Source of the DNA: Sporosarcina gallistercoris
GTDB lineage: Bacteria > Bacillota > Bacilli > Bacillales_A > Planococcaceae
Assembly (NCBI RefSeq): GCF_014836415.1
Contig: NZ_JACSQY010000015.1
Span: forward strand, 1-41,989
Direction of reading: 5' to 3'
DNA length: 41,989 nt
Made by a program: the position numbers and the translations under genes. Shown one piece after another: positions 20,536 to 28,914 of this stretch (its first letter is position 1; the number at the start of each line of letters is the position of its first letter). The notes under the pieces were generated by a model that ran no database searches, was not told where the DNA came from, and saw nothing but the letters and a program-made list of their open reading frames with translations.

Positions 20536-21240
20536 GTGGTGTTTTACGGTACGTTAGTGAACGTAGCATTGATAGTCGCAGGTTCTTTGATAGGCAGAGT
20601 ATTTAAAAACATCCCTGATCGTATGAAACAGACGGTGATGTATGGTATTGCATTAGCCGTAATGGCGATTGGAATCCAAATGACCTTTGAGAGTACACAG
20701 TTGCTCATTGTCATTATTAGTATTGTGCTGGGATCTGTTATTGGTGAATGGATTAACGTCGATAATATGATGGAGCAAGCAGGAAAGTGGTTGGAATCAA
20801 AAATGCCTGTCCAAAAAAGTGGACAAGGCATTTCTCAGGGGTTCATTACAGCGACGATGATTTTTGTCATTGGATCTATGTCAATAATAGGGGCAATTGA
20901 CAGTGGGTTGCGGAATGATCACGATGTGTTGATGATGAAAGGGATAATCGATGGGTTCACTTCCATCATTCTCAGCTCCACACTCGGAATTGGAGTGATT
21001 TTTTCTGCGGTACCCGTATTGCTATATCAAGGATTGATCACCTTGTTTTCTACACAGATCAGTCGCTTTGTCCCGGATGAACTACTAGAACTTTTCATAT
21101 CGGAGATGACAGCGACTGGAGGTTTGATGATTTTGGCAATTGGCCTGAACTTAATCGGCTTGACTAAGATCCGAGTAGCGAATTTCATTCCCGCTATTCC
21201 GGTAGTGGCCCTGATTGTAAGTATCATATACGCGTTTTGA
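20536..21240 (+). CDS. DUF554 membrane protein (YdfK/YqgA family)
   Basis: This ~234-residue integral membrane protein belongs to the DUF554 family, whose function is unknown. It has about six to seven hydrophobic helices. The family N-terminus GTLVNVALIVAGSLIGR and the glycine-rich turn IGAIDSGLRNDHDVLMMKGIIDGFTS are visible. The start is uncertain: GTG codons at 20527, 20536 and 20539 are in frame. 20536 is chosen for spacing to GGGAAGTGG and because MVFYGTLVN fits the family start. Its last 90 bases overlap the 3' end of convergent yyaC on the other strand. Confidence 0.85.
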   Translation: MVFYGTLVNVALIVAGSLIGRVFKNIPDRMKQTVMYGIALAVMAIGIQMTFESTQLLIVIISIVLGSVIGEWINVDNMMEQAGKWLESKMPVQKSGQGISQGFITATMIFVIGSMSIIGAIDSGLRNDHDVLMMKGIIDGFTSIILSSTLGIGVIFSAVPVLLYQGLITLFSTQISRFVPDELLELFISEMTATGGLMILAIGLNLIGLTKIRVANFIPAIPVVALIVSIIYAF

Positions 21241-21792
21241 CTGCAGGCGGCCATGAGCGAGTTGCAGTGCTCGTGAAATAGTTCGTCCCATTTCATAGGA
21301 CAGATGAAGCCGCGTGCTTTGAAGAACGGAATGCTCCATAAAGCCACCGATATTGACAACGCCTTTTATAGCAATATCACCAACGGAAGGCAGTTCTTTT
21401 CCAACTGCTTTTCCCGGTTGCAAGGGACCGTCTTGGATAAGCAGATGGCCAACGGATTCACTTTTCCCAAGACATGCATCAACCGCTACGAGGTAGGCAT
21501 CGGGGTGGGTCACAGCAAGCTCCGATACAGTCTGTTCGATGTTAAGTGCATGAAGGGGTTCTTCTAAAGTTCCGATGACTCGGTAAGGAAATGATCGAGT
21601 TTCTGTGAGCAGCGAGCCAACGAGAGGACCGAGAGCGTCACCAGTTGAACGATCCGTTCCAATGCAGAGGAACAGGATTTCACGTGTTGTAAAAGGGATA
21701 TTCTCAAGCAATAACGTGCTCAATTTCCAAACGGCTCCGGTTTCTTTGTAATGAATACGAGAGTTCAATTCAGCTTGTTCAAGTTTTTGCAT
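21151..21792 (-). CDS. yyaC: Spore protein YyaC (DUF1256, GPR-protease-like fold)
   Basis: This 213-residue protein is of the YyaC family, found in endospore formers and related in fold to the germination protease GPR. The conserved core is visible: LFLCIGTDRSTGDALGPLVG, GTLEEPLHALN, VAVDACLGK, PGKAVGKELPSVGDIAIKGVVN. The physiological substrate is unknown. AGGAG precedes the ATG with 8-nt spacing. The C-terminal ~30 residues (SKRVYDTYNQGHYRNSG...) extend past the conserved core and are encoded opposite the end of the DUF554 gene. The gene's presence argues that the organism sporulates. Confidence 0.9.
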   Translation of the reverse strand: MQKLEQAELNSRIHYKETGAVWKLSTLLLENIPFTTREILFLCIGTDRSTGDALGPLVGSLLTETRSFPYRVIGTLEEPLHALNIEQTVSELAVTHPDAYLVAVDACLGKSESVGHLLIQDGPLQPGKAVGKELPSVGDIAIKGVVNIGGFMEHSVLQSTRLHLSYEMGRTISRALQLAHGRLQSKRVYDTYNQGHYRNSGNEIRYSDLSQAD

Positions 21793-21923
21793 AATCAGGC
21801 TCCTGTCTAGGAATAGTAGTAGGAATGTGTGGTGTCCTGCAGTATACTCAAAACAAAGCCAGATTATACGTACATAACTAATCTCAAGTGAATGTATAAG
21901 AATGGATGATCGGGGTGAATAGA

Positions 21924-22127
21924 TTGGAAGCTAAGAAATTTGGCATCAATGATGTCGTAGAGATGAAGAAACAGCATCCATGCGGAACGAATTCTTGGAA
22001 AGTCATACGTATGGGCGCAGACATTCGTATTAAATGCTTAGGGTGTGGCCATAGTATCATGATTCCTCGTAACGAATTCACAAAAAAAATGAAGCGTGTT
22101 ACCCAGAAGGGTGAAATCGAAAGCTGA
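21924..22127 (+). CDS. yyzM: DUF951 family protein YyzM
   Basis: This 67-residue basic protein is of the DUF951 family: FGINDVVEMKKQHPCGTNSWKVIRMGADIRIKCLGCGHSIMIPR. The Cys residues in HPCG and KCLGCGH form a possible zinc site; the function is unknown. The TTG at 21924 is preferred because GGGGTG lies 6 nt upstream and MEAKKFGINDVVE fits the family; an in-frame ATG at 21906 would add six residues. It sits directly upstream of ychF, as in Bacillus, but ychF has its own promoter. Confidence 0.85.
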   Translation: MEAKKFGINDVVEMKKQHPCGTNSWKVIRMGADIRIKCLGCGHSIMIPRNEFTKKMKRVTQKGEIES

Positions 22128-22128
22128 A

Positions 22129-22157
22129 TGGACAGAAAGACGTTCTCTCCTTATAAT
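22129..22157 (+). promoter_or_regulatory. ychF promoter (sigma-A)
   Basis: -35 TGGACA (22129-22134), 17-bp spacer and -10 TATAAT (22152-22157) lie just after the yyzM stop and about 60 bp before ychF. Confidence 0.82.
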
Positions 22158-22219
22158 GGAAGAGCTGCATTGAATAATCGAACATCATAATTTTGTATAG
22201 ATGAAAGGTTGGGAAAGTT

Positions 22220-23320
22220 ATGGCATTGACGGCTGGTATCGTCGGACTTCCGAACGTAGGGAAGTCCACGTTGTTCAACGCAATTACAAAAGCTGGTGCG
22301 GAGGCTGCAAACTATCCGTTCTGTACGATCGATCCGAATGTCGGAATCGTAGAAGTACCCGATGAGCGGCTTCAAAAGCTGACGGAACTTGTAACTCCGA
22401 AAAAGACAGTTCCTACTGCTTTTGAGTTTACAGATATCGCTGGAATCGTCGAAGGAGCAAGCAAAGGGGAAGGACTTGGAAACAAGTTTCTGTCTCACAT
22501 CCGGGAAACAGATGCAATTTGTCAGGTTGTCCGCTGTTTCGCAGATGACAATATTACACACGTAAGTGGTAAAGTGGACCCGTTGTCAGACATCGAAGTG
22601 ATAAATCTTGAATTGATTCTCGCGGATATGGAGAGCGTGGACAAGCGTCTCCAACGTGTCACAAAAATGGCAAAACAGAAAGACAAAGAAGCAATGATCG
22701 AAGAACCGGTGTTGCTCAAACTGAAAGATGCGTTTGAAGCAGGGGAGTCTGCTCGCTCGGTTGAACTCACTCCAGAAGAAACTGCAGTTGTGAAAGGCAT
22801 GCATTTGTTGACCATTAAACCGATGCTCTACGTAGCGAACGTTTCGGAAGATGAAATCGCTGATGCGGCAAACAATGAGCATGTCCAAGCTGTTCGTGAC
22901 TTCGCGGAAAAAGACAATGCAGAAGTCATCGTTGTCTGTGCTAAAATCGAAGAGGAGATGGCTGAGCTCGATGATGATGAGAAGCAGATGTTCCTCGACG
23001 AGCTTGGCATCGAAGAATCCGGTCTAGATCAGTTGATCCGTGCTGCGTATCAGTTGCTTGGATTGGCAACGTACTTTACAGCTGGTGTGCAGGAAGTGCG
23101 TGCATGGACATTCCGTAAAGGCATGAAAGCTCCTCAATGTGCTGGCGTCATCCACACGGACTTTGAACGCGGGTTCATCCGTGCTGAAACGGTTGCTTAT
23201 GAGGATCTGATGGCAGCGGGTTCTATGGCGGCTGCAAAAGAAGCCGGAAAAGTACGTCTTGAAGGAAAAGAATACATCGTTAAAGACGGCGATGTTATGT
23301 TATTCCGTTTTAACGTTTAA
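22220..23320 (+). CDS. ychF: Redox-regulated ATPase YchF (OLA1/Obg-like)
   Basis: This 366-residue universally conserved P-loop protein of the Obg family prefers ATP to GTP and binds ribosomes; it is linked to oxidative-stress responses. G1 is GLPNVGKST, G3 DIAGIVEGAS. The G4-equivalent is NVSE rather than NKxD, which accounts for the relaxed nucleotide specificity in the family. The coiled-coil insertion is at about 130-200 and the C-terminal TGS domain is FRKGMKAPQCAGVIHTDFERGFIRAE. A GGTTGGG stretch precedes the ATG. Confidence 0.96.
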   Translation: MALTAGIVGLPNVGKSTLFNAITKAGAEAANYPFCTIDPNVGIVEVPDERLQKLTELVTPKKTVPTAFEFTDIAGIVEGASKGEGLGNKFLSHIRETDAICQVVRCFADDNITHVSGKVDPLSDIEVINLELILADMESVDKRLQRVTKMAKQKDKEAMIEEPVLLKLKDAFEAGESARSVELTPEETAVVKGMHLLTIKPMLYVANVSEDEIADAANNEHVQAVRDFAEKDNAEVIVVCAKIEEEMAELDDDEKQMFLDELGIEESGLDQLIRAAYQLLGLATYFTAGVQEVRAWTFRKGMKAPQCAGVIHTDFERGFIRAETVAYEDLMAAGSMAAAKEAGKVRLEGKEYIVKDGDVMLFRFNV

Positions 23321-23332
23321 TCGGAACGAAAA

Positions 23333-23379
23333 GAAAAAGCAAGGCAGGTGAGGACAACTCCTTCATGCCTTGCTTTTTC
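23333..23379. terminator. Bidirectional terminator between ychF and the DUF3267 gene
   Basis: A perfect 14-bp stem (GAAAAAGCAAGGCA at 23333-23346 with its complement at 23366-23379) and an inner GAGGA/TCCTT pair. A- and T-rich flanks give U tracts in both directions, suiting the two convergent genes. Confidence 0.88.
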
Positions 23380-23433
23380 ATGTTGATAAAAGGGATGTTA
23401 TATACTCGATCCATCTATAGAGAAGTCCGCAAC

Positions 23434-24018
23434 TTATGTGTTGCTTGATCCATGACAATCTGCAGGTTCGTGCAGATAAAGACGCGGGCGTTCCGGATCA
23501 TCTTTTACGAGCCAATCATCTGGAAATTGCTTGAGCTCTTTGTACATTGCAAAGTCTCCAACAGCTCCGCCAATCAGCAGCCCGCCGAGCAATAACCATA
23601 CTCCGTCCGAAAGGTATAAGCCGATAATAGTCGGGATAACACCCGTAGTCCAAAATGGTAATAGCAGCGCCTTTCGAATGGCGGCATTGGTCATCCACTC
23701 ATCCGTTGTAGCGTAAGCGATACCGAGCTTTAAATTCACTCCAATAATCATCTTCCGCCACGGAACACCGGCAAATACGCGAAACCCTAATAAATGAAAC
23801 AACTCATGTACAACGATCAGGACAATGTATCCGAGGATCACAAAAAGGACTTTCCAAAAAGAAAAAGAAATTGTCAGCTCCTGTTGGATACCAAGTTGAA
23901 TCAAGCTATCGAAAACAAATATGCCAAGAGTTACCCATAAGGTTACCCATAACCCTTTTTTTGCTACTATTTGTAAGTCTAAGTCAACAATATGTGCAGG
24001 TTCCCGAGACGCAAGCAT
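23434..24018 (-). CDS. DUF3267 putative membrane metalloprotease
   Basis: This 194-residue membrane protein belongs to the DUF3267 family, which contains a zinc-protease-like motif; here it is HELFH in VVHELFHLLGF (about residue 70). Four to five hydrophobic segments surround it (GLWVTLWVTLGIFVFDSL, VLFVILGYIVLIVV, LLLPFWTTGVIPTII, WLLLGGLLIGGAV). The resemblance to site-2-type proteases is only at motif level, so enzyme activity is not established. The ATG at 24018 (MLASREP) follows AGAGGTG with 5-nt spacing; the frame is open 11 codons further up. It is monocistronic and convergent with ychF. Confidence 0.8.
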   Translation of the reverse strand: MLASREPAHIVDLDLQIVAKKGLWVTLWVTLGIFVFDSLIQLGIQQELTISFSFWKVLFVILGYIVLIVVHELFHLLGFRVFAGVPWRKMIIGVNLKLGIAYATTDEWMTNAAIRKALLLPFWTTGVIPTIIGLYLSDGVWLLLGGLLIGGAVGDFAMYKELKQFPDDWLVKDDPERPRLYLHEPADCHGSSNT

Positions 24019-24086
24019 CCAAACACCTCTTTCTATTAGTGCAAACTTCATTAGCTATCTTTTTCTTTACTATACAGGAGAAACGC

Positions 24087-24115
24087 TTGAATTACGAAGG
24101 AACCTATGATAGTAT
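24087..24115 (+). promoter_or_regulatory. rpsF operon promoter (sigma-A)
   Basis: -35 TTGAAT (24087-24092), a 17-bp spacer and -10 TAGTAT (24110-24115). Transcription would begin near 24122, giving a leader of about 75 nt that includes the structured element below. Confidence 0.72.
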
Positions 24116-24144
24116 GTATTGATGTGAGTAAACGAATTTACTTA

Positions 24145-24187
24145 CTCCTTGCCCGCTGCGTGCAGCAGGGCCCAAGTCCATAAGGAG
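24145..24187 (+). promoter_or_regulatory. rpsF leader RNA structure, likely S6:S18-responsive
   Basis: A GC-rich hairpin (GCCCGCTGC at 24151-24159 with GCAGCAGGGC at 24162-24171) is bracketed by CTCCTT (24145-24150), which complements AAGGAG (24182-24187), the rpsF Shine-Dalgarno. The folded form would hide the ribosome binding site. The rpsF leaders of many bacteria bind the S6:S18 complex for autoregulation; assignment of this leader to that family rests on position and the paired CCG/CAGC-rich stem, and is inference. Confidence 0.65.
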
Positions 24188-24197
24188 GTGACTACAG

Positions 24198-24485
24198 ATG
24201 AGAAAGTATGAAATTATGTACATTATTCGCCCGAGTCTAGATGACGACGCGAAAAAAGCATTGATCGAACGTTTCGACGGAGTCTTGACTTCTAACGGTG
24301 CGGAGATCATCGAGTCGAAAGAGTGGGGCAAGCGCCGTCTTGCATACGAAATCGACGATTTGCGTGAAGGTTTCTACCAGTTGGTAACTCTTAACGCAGG
24401 TACAGAAGCAATCAACGAATTTACACGTCTTGCGAACATCAACGAAGGAATCCTTCGTCATATGGCTGTCCGTCTAGACGCATAA
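24198..24485 (+). CDS. rpsF: Ribosomal protein bS6
   Basis: This 95-residue ribosomal protein ([26 protein letters not shown]..., ending MAVRLDA) binds S18 and the 16S central domain in the small-subunit platform. The Shine-Dalgarno AAGGAGGTG is very strong but can be sequestered by the leader. It is first in the conserved rpsF-ssb-rpsR operon; spacing to ssb is 44 bp. Confidence 0.97.
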   Translation: MRKYEIMYIIRPSLDDDAKKALIERFDGVLTSNGAEIIESKEWGKRRLAYEIDDLREGFYQLVTLNAGTEAINEFTRLANINEGILRHMAVRLDA

Positions 24486-24529
24486 TCCATAAAACTAACG
24501 TAAAAAACGATGAGGGAGGCTGAATTCTG

Positions 24530-25051
24530 ATGATTAACCGCGTCGTATTGGTCGGCCGATTGACAAAAGATCCTGAACTCAAATATACACAAAGTGGAAT
24601 CGCGGTCACTCGCTTTACACTGGCAGTGAACAGACCGTTCTCAAGCCAGTCCGGCGAACGTGAAGCAGATTTCATCAGCTGTGTAGCTTGGAGAAAACAG
24701 GCGGAAAATACTGCGAATTTCTTACGCAAAGGAAGTCTGGCTGGTGTAGACGGTCGTATTCAGACAAGTAATTTTGAAGGACAAGATGGCAAGCGCGTCT
24801 TCATGACGGAAGTTGTGGCAGATAGCGTGCAATTCTTGGAACCTCGAAATGCAAACTCTGAACGATCCGGCTCACAAGAAAGTGCACCTGCGTACGGAAA
24901 CCAACAGTCCGACCGTCCGTATAATCAGAATCAGCAACAGAATCAGCCATCTTATCAGCCTAACCAGCAAAACTATACACGTACTGATGAAGATCCGTTC
25001 CAATCAGGTGGCGGTCCGATTGAAGTATCGGACGATGATTTGCCGTTCTGA
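24530..25051 (+). CDS. ssb: Single-stranded DNA-binding protein
   Basis: This 173-residue SSB coats single-stranded DNA during replication and repair. The OB fold spans about 1-105 ([20 protein letters not shown]...[20 protein letters not shown]). A Gln/Asn/Pro/Tyr-rich flexible linker follows, and the acidic tip DDDLPF recruits partner proteins. Lying between rpsF and rpsR identifies it as the essential SsbA type rather than the competence SsbB. Confidence 0.97.
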   Translation: MINRVVLVGRLTKDPELKYTQSGIAVTRFTLAVNRPFSSQSGEREADFISCVAWRKQAENTANFLRKGSLAGVDGRIQTSNFEGQDGKRVFMTEVVADSVQFLEPRNANSERSGSQESAPAYGNQQSDRPYNQNQQQNQPSYQPNQQNYTRTDEDPFQSGGGPIEVSDDDLPF

Positions 25052-25093
25052 TCCGGATTTCATCCATACGGATAAAAAGGAGGAGAAACGATT

Positions 25094-25330
25094 ATGGCAC
25101 CACGTCGTGGAGGAAAAAGACGTCGTAAGGTATGTTATTTCACGTCTAACAACATTACACACATCGACTATAAAGATGCAGACTTGCTCAAGAAATTTGT
25201 TTCTGAGCGTGGGAAAATTTTGCCACGTCGCGTTACAGGTACAAGCGCGAAGTATCAGCGTAAGCTGACTTCCGCTATCAAGCGCGCACGTATCATGGCA
25301 CTTCTACCATTCGTAGCAGAAGAAAGATAA
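25094..25330 (+). CDS. rpsR: Ribosomal protein bS18
   Basis: This 78-residue basic protein partners S6 in the 30S subunit. Its sequence ([16 protein letters not shown]...[34 protein letters not shown]) is typical. A single Cys sits in KVCYF, so it is a zinc-independent (C-minus) form. The Shine-Dalgarno AAGGAGGAG precedes the ATG, and a terminator follows at once. Confidence 0.97.
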   Translation: MAPRRGGKRRRKVCYFTSNNITHIDYKDADLLKKFVSERGKILPRRVTGTSAKYQRKLTSAIKRARIMALLPFVAEER

Positions 25331-25335
25331 TTACA

Positions 25336-25387
25336 AAAGCCACCTTGTCAGCCTGGGATTTCCCTAGGGTGCGGGGTGGCTTTTTTA
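25336..25387 (+). terminator. rpsR terminator
   Basis: Outer stem AGCCACC (25338-25344) with GGTGGCTT (25375-25382), an inner CCTGGGA/TCCCTAGG pairing and a following T run. It closes the rpsF-ssb-rpsR operon. Confidence 0.85.
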
Positions 25388-25528
25388 TTCCCAGTAAAAA
25401 TCCAGGGAACAGCTGTGTGGTTTTGGTGTCTGTTCTCTAATCGTGATACAATCAGAGGAGGACATCTAGACGAAATCCATAGGGCTTTTCATACAGATGA
25501 TGCACTACGAACCGGAGGAATCCAAATT

Positions 25529-26467
25529 ATGCAAGACAATGCACGAAAACTGACATATGGAGCCATGATGATTGCATTGTTCGCGGTCTTGTTTGCGGTG
25601 AGTCTTTTTATACCGCTGCTTGGCAGTGTTTCGCTGTTTTTCATCCCGCTGCCCATTCTACTTTACCGACTTCGCTATGATCGAAGCGCAAGTCTAGTGG
25701 TCGCTGTCGCGGCTATATTAGTTTCTTCATTACTAGGTGGTTTCCTATCCATTCCCGCTGCAATTTCACTTGTTCTCATTGGTTTTGTAATGGGCGAGAC
25801 GATCCAACTAGGAAAATCCAAGTTCTATACTGTAATGGCCGTTAGCCTCACTGTCCTTTTTTCAATGGTAGTTACGTATGTAGGCGGCGTGTTATTTTTT
25901 GAATTCAATGCAATTGAAGTGATGATGGATACTTTTCAAGAGGCGCAACAAAAGATGACGGAGTTTTTATCAGACGTTGGTACACTTCCAAAGGATTATG
26001 AAAAAATCATTTCCGATACTTTTTTATACTACCGTTCCACAATTCCGGCAATGGTGATACTAGGATCCTTGTTTGCAGGCTATTTGTTTGTTGCTGCGAG
26101 CTTTTATACAGCAGAACGAGTAGGGGCGAACATTCAGAAGTTCCCACCGTTCCGGGAAATGAAACTTCCGTTTATGACAATTATTGTTTATGCGTTAGTG
26201 ATTCTTTCCTCATTCTTGATGGGAAATGATACAACGTCCACGTATTACTTATTCTATATCAATGCGATGGTCATTTTGCGATTTGCATTTTTGCTACAAG
26301 GACTTTCACTTATCTATTACTTTTTACATGAAAGACAACTACCTCGCTTCATAACTGTGATTGCTACAGTTTTTGCGGTGATGTTGAATCCTATGACGAT
26401 CCTGCTTGGGACACTGGACACGGCCATTGACATTCGGGCTTGGATAGGAAAAGACAAGGTGAACTAG
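25529..26467 (+). CDS. yybS: DUF2232 membrane protein YybS
   Basis: This 312-residue polytopic membrane protein of the YybS/DUF2232 family has about eight hydrophobic helices. Its position directly upstream of gdpP is conserved in Bacillales; its function is not established. The N-terminal segment MQDNARKLTYGAMMIALFAVLFAVSLFIPLLG resembles the first helix of ECF-type transporter S components. The ATG at 25529 follows GGAGG; the 51 open codons upstream run into the rpsR terminator and are not real. gdpP starts 12 bp after its stop. Confidence 0.87.
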   Translation: MQDNARKLTYGAMMIALFAVLFAVSLFIPLLGSVSLFFIPLPILLYRLRYDRSASLVVAVAAILVSSLLGGFLSIPAAISLVLIGFVMGETIQLGKSKFYTVMAVSLTVLFSMVVTYVGGVLFFEFNAIEVMMDTFQEAQQKMTEFLSDVGTLPKDYEKIISDTFLYYRSTIPAMVILGSLFAGYLFVAASFYTAERVGANIQKFPPFREMKLPFMTIIVYALVILSSFLMGNDTTSTYYLFYINAMVILRFAFLLQGLSLIYYFLHERQLPRFITVIATVFAVMLNPMTILLGTLDTAIDIRAWIGKDKVN

Positions 26468-26479
26468 GAGGATGAGACA

Positions 26480-28450
26480 ATGACATCTTTTTTTAGGAAG
26501 AGAGCGATTCGTTATCCGCTTGCTGCCGTCTCACTCCTCGGCGTCCTGGCGGCAGTATTTTTGTTTATGTTCAACTTTTGGGTGGGGCTGATCTATACGG
26601 TGATTTTCTTTGCACTTATCGGCTCTTCATGGAAAATTGAAGAACAAACCTATATGGATACGGAAAAGCATATTGAGACGATGTCCTATCGAATGAAAAA
26701 AGTCGGTGAAGAGGCACTATTTGAATTGCCGATTGGGATCATTCTGTTGAATGAAAAACAGATTATTGAATGGGCCAACCCATACGCGGCACAAATCTTT
26801 GGAGAAGAATCGTTAATTGGTGAAGAGCTTTTTGAGCTCTCTGAACAGTTCCGTTCTTTTTTAAAAGATGACGTACCTGAAGATTTGACGATGACGGTAG
26901 GAGAACGTTCCTTCAGACTTGCATATAAGCCCGAGGATCGACTCATTTATTTATTTGATGTAACGAAAAAGCGCGAAATCGAGTCACTGTATTATGCAGA
27001 TCGAACGGTTATCGGAATCTTACTCGTCGACAACTATGACGAATTGGCACAGACTATGGATGATCAAACAAGAAGTCAGCTGAATTCGCTTGTGACCTCT
27101 CTTATTAATAGCTGGGGCGCAGACAATGGCATCTTTGTGAAACGTGTAGCCTCGGACCGGTTCATAGCTGTGTTCAACGAATCCATGCTGAATGAGCTAG
27201 AAAAAAATAAATTCGCGATTCTCGATGATGTGCGGGAAAAAACAGCGAAACAAAGTAATGGTTTAACATTGAGTATCGGGGTAGGTGCAGGCTCTCCATC
27301 ACTCATCGAATTGGGTGAACTCGCACAGTCCAGTTTGGATCTCGTGCTGGGGCGAGGTGGTGACCAGGTCGCGATTAAACGATCAGATGGAAAGCTGAAA
27401 TTCTTCGGAGGTAAGACGAATCCCGTGGAGAAGCGGACGAGAGTGAGAGCTCGAGTCATATCCCATGCACTACGTGACTTAATCCAAGGCAGTGATCAGA
27501 TTTTTGTCATGGGTCATAAGATGCCGGACATGGATGCGATTGGGGCAGCAATCGGTGTACGTAAAATGGCTCGTATGAATAATGTTCCGGGATATGTCGT
27601 CGTGAATTTCGATGAATTGGATGCAAGTGTAAATCGACTGATTGACGAAATCGAACAAGATCCTGACTTGTATGATCATTTCATCCATCCTGATGAGGTG
27701 TTATCCAAAATGACGGACAAGTCACTTGTGGTCATAGTGGATACACATAAACCGAGCATGGTCATCGATGAACGTGTGATTGACAGAGCAGAAAAACTGG
27801 TGGTGATCGATCACCATCGTCGCGGTGAAGAGTTTGTACAAAATACAATGCTCGTTTACATGGAGCCGTATGCGTCATCGACTGCCGAACTAGTGACCGA
27901 GCTTATTGAATATCAGCCGAAAAACGAGAAATTGACGATGCTTGAGTCGACAGCTATGCTAGCGGGTATCGTGGTCGATACGAAGAGCTTTACATTACGC
28001 ACGGGTTCCCGTACGTTTGAAGCAGCTTCCTATCTGCGCACGAATGGCGCAGACACCGTTCTCGTACAACGTTTGTTGAAGGAGAACATAGAAACCTACG
28101 TAGAGCGTTCGAAACTTATTGAAACGGTTGAGATCATGAATGGCGGGGTTGCCATTGCGAAAGGCGAAAACGGGGTGCCGTACAATTCTGTGCTGATCGC
28201 ACAAACCGCCGACATCTTGCTGACGATGCAAGGAGTATCTGCATCCTTTGTCATCGCTCCACGGTCAGATGGTAAAATTGGTATAAGTGCCCGTTCACTC
28301 GGTGAACTGAATGTCCAACGAGTGATGGAACAGCTTGGCGGCGGGGGGCACTTGACAAACGCAGCTACACAACTGATGTTAGACAGTGTAGAAGAGGCTG
28401 AAGCGCAACTGAAACAAGTAATTTTGGATGATCAGGAAAGGGGAGACTGA
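26480..28450 (+). CDS. gdpP: Cyclic-di-AMP phosphodiesterase GdpP
   Basis: This 656-residue protein degrades c-di-AMP, a regulator of potassium and cell-wall homeostasis. In order: two transmembrane helices (about 12-55), a PAS-like haem-binding domain (about 80-150), a degenerate GGDEF domain (residues about 170-300, ending [11 protein letters not shown]), then the DHH/DHHA1 phosphodiesterase. The catalytic residues are seen in [21 protein letters not shown] and [11 protein letters not shown]. The DHHA1 part has the [13 protein letters not shown] motif. It sits between yybS and rplI with 2-12 bp gaps, so they are likely co-transcribed. Loss of GdpP raises beta-lactam tolerance in staphylococci. 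Confidence 0.96.
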   Translation: MTSFFRKRAIRYPLAAVSLLGVLAAVFLFMFNFWVGLIYTVIFFALIGSSWKIEEQTYMDTEKHIETMSYRMKKVGEEALFELPIGIILLNEKQIIEWANPYAAQIFGEESLIGEELFELSEQFRSFLKDDVPEDLTMTVGERSFRLAYKPEDRLIYLFDVTKKREIESLYYADRTVIGILLVDNYDELAQTMDDQTRSQLNSLVTSLINSWGADNGIFVKRVASDRFIAVFNESMLNELEKNKFAILDDVREKTAKQSNGLTLSIGVGAGSPSLIELGELAQSSLDLVLGRGGDQVAIKRSDGKLKFFGGKTNPVEKRTRVRARVISHALRDLIQGSDQIFVMGHKMPDMDAIGAAIGVRKMARMNNVPGYVVVNFDELDASVNRLIDEIEQDPDLYDHFIHPDEVLSKMTDKSLVVIVDTHKPSMVIDERVIDRAEKLVVIDHHRRGEEFVQNTMLVYMEPYASSTAELVTELIEYQPKNEKLTMLESTAMLAGIVVDTKSFTLRTGSRTFEAASYLRTNGADTVLVQRLLKENIETYVERSKLIETVEIMNGGVAIAKGENGVPYNSVLIAQTADILLTMQGVSASFVIAPRSDGKIGISARSLGELNVQRVMEQLGGGGHLTNAATQLMLDSVEEAEAQLKQVILDDQERGD

Positions 28451-28452
28451 AC

Positions 28453-28899
28453 ATGAAAGTGATTTTTCTGCAAGATGTAAAAGGTAAAGGTAAAAAAGGT
28501 GATGTAAAAGAGGTTTCTGTAGGGTATGCCCAAAACTTCTTACTAAAAAACAACGTGGCTGTTGAAGCAACGCCAGCAGCCCTCAGTAAGTTAGAAGGAC
28601 AGAAGAATCGCCAGGCAAAAGATGCTGCAGAAGAATTGGAAGATGCGAAAAAACTAAAAGCGCGCATCGAAGAGCTCACAGTTGAATTGACAGCGAAGTC
28701 CGGTGAAGATGGTCGATTATTTGGATCGGTCACTTCTAAGCAAATTGCAGCAGCTCTGGAAAAGCAACACGGTATTAAGCTGGATAAGCGTAAAATGGAT
28801 CTGCCGGATGCAATCCGTGCACTTGGCTATACGAACGTACCTGTGAAGCTGCATCACGATGTCAACGCGGTGTTGAAAGTCCACGTAACTGAAGAATGA
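28453..28899 (+). CDS. rplI: Ribosomal protein bL9
   Basis: This 148-residue protein of the 50S subunit stalk base has the family N-terminus [36 protein letters not shown], a long connecting helix ([22 protein letters not shown]) and a C-terminal domain ([14 protein letters not shown]). It starts two bases after the gdpP stop, with its Shine-Dalgarno (AAAGGGGAG) inside gdpP, so it is translationally linked to gdpP. Confidence 0.96.
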   Translation: MKVIFLQDVKGKGKKGDVKEVSVGYAQNFLLKNNVAVEATPAALSKLEGQKNRQAKDAAEELEDAKKLKARIEELTVELTAKSGEDGRLFGSVTSKQIAAALEKQHGIKLDKRKMDLPDAIRALGYTNVPVKLHHDVNAVLKVHVTEE

Positions 28900-28914
28900 T
28901 AAGGAGATAGTCTG

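Noticed and set aside
21677..21686. Third parS site (ATTTCACGTG inside yyaC)
   Set aside because: Only the left half matches; the right half TTGTA lacks the GAAACA arm.
25376..25528. N-terminal extension of YybS
   Set aside because: It starts within the rpsR terminator and has no family similarity; the ATG at 25529 has a GGAGG.
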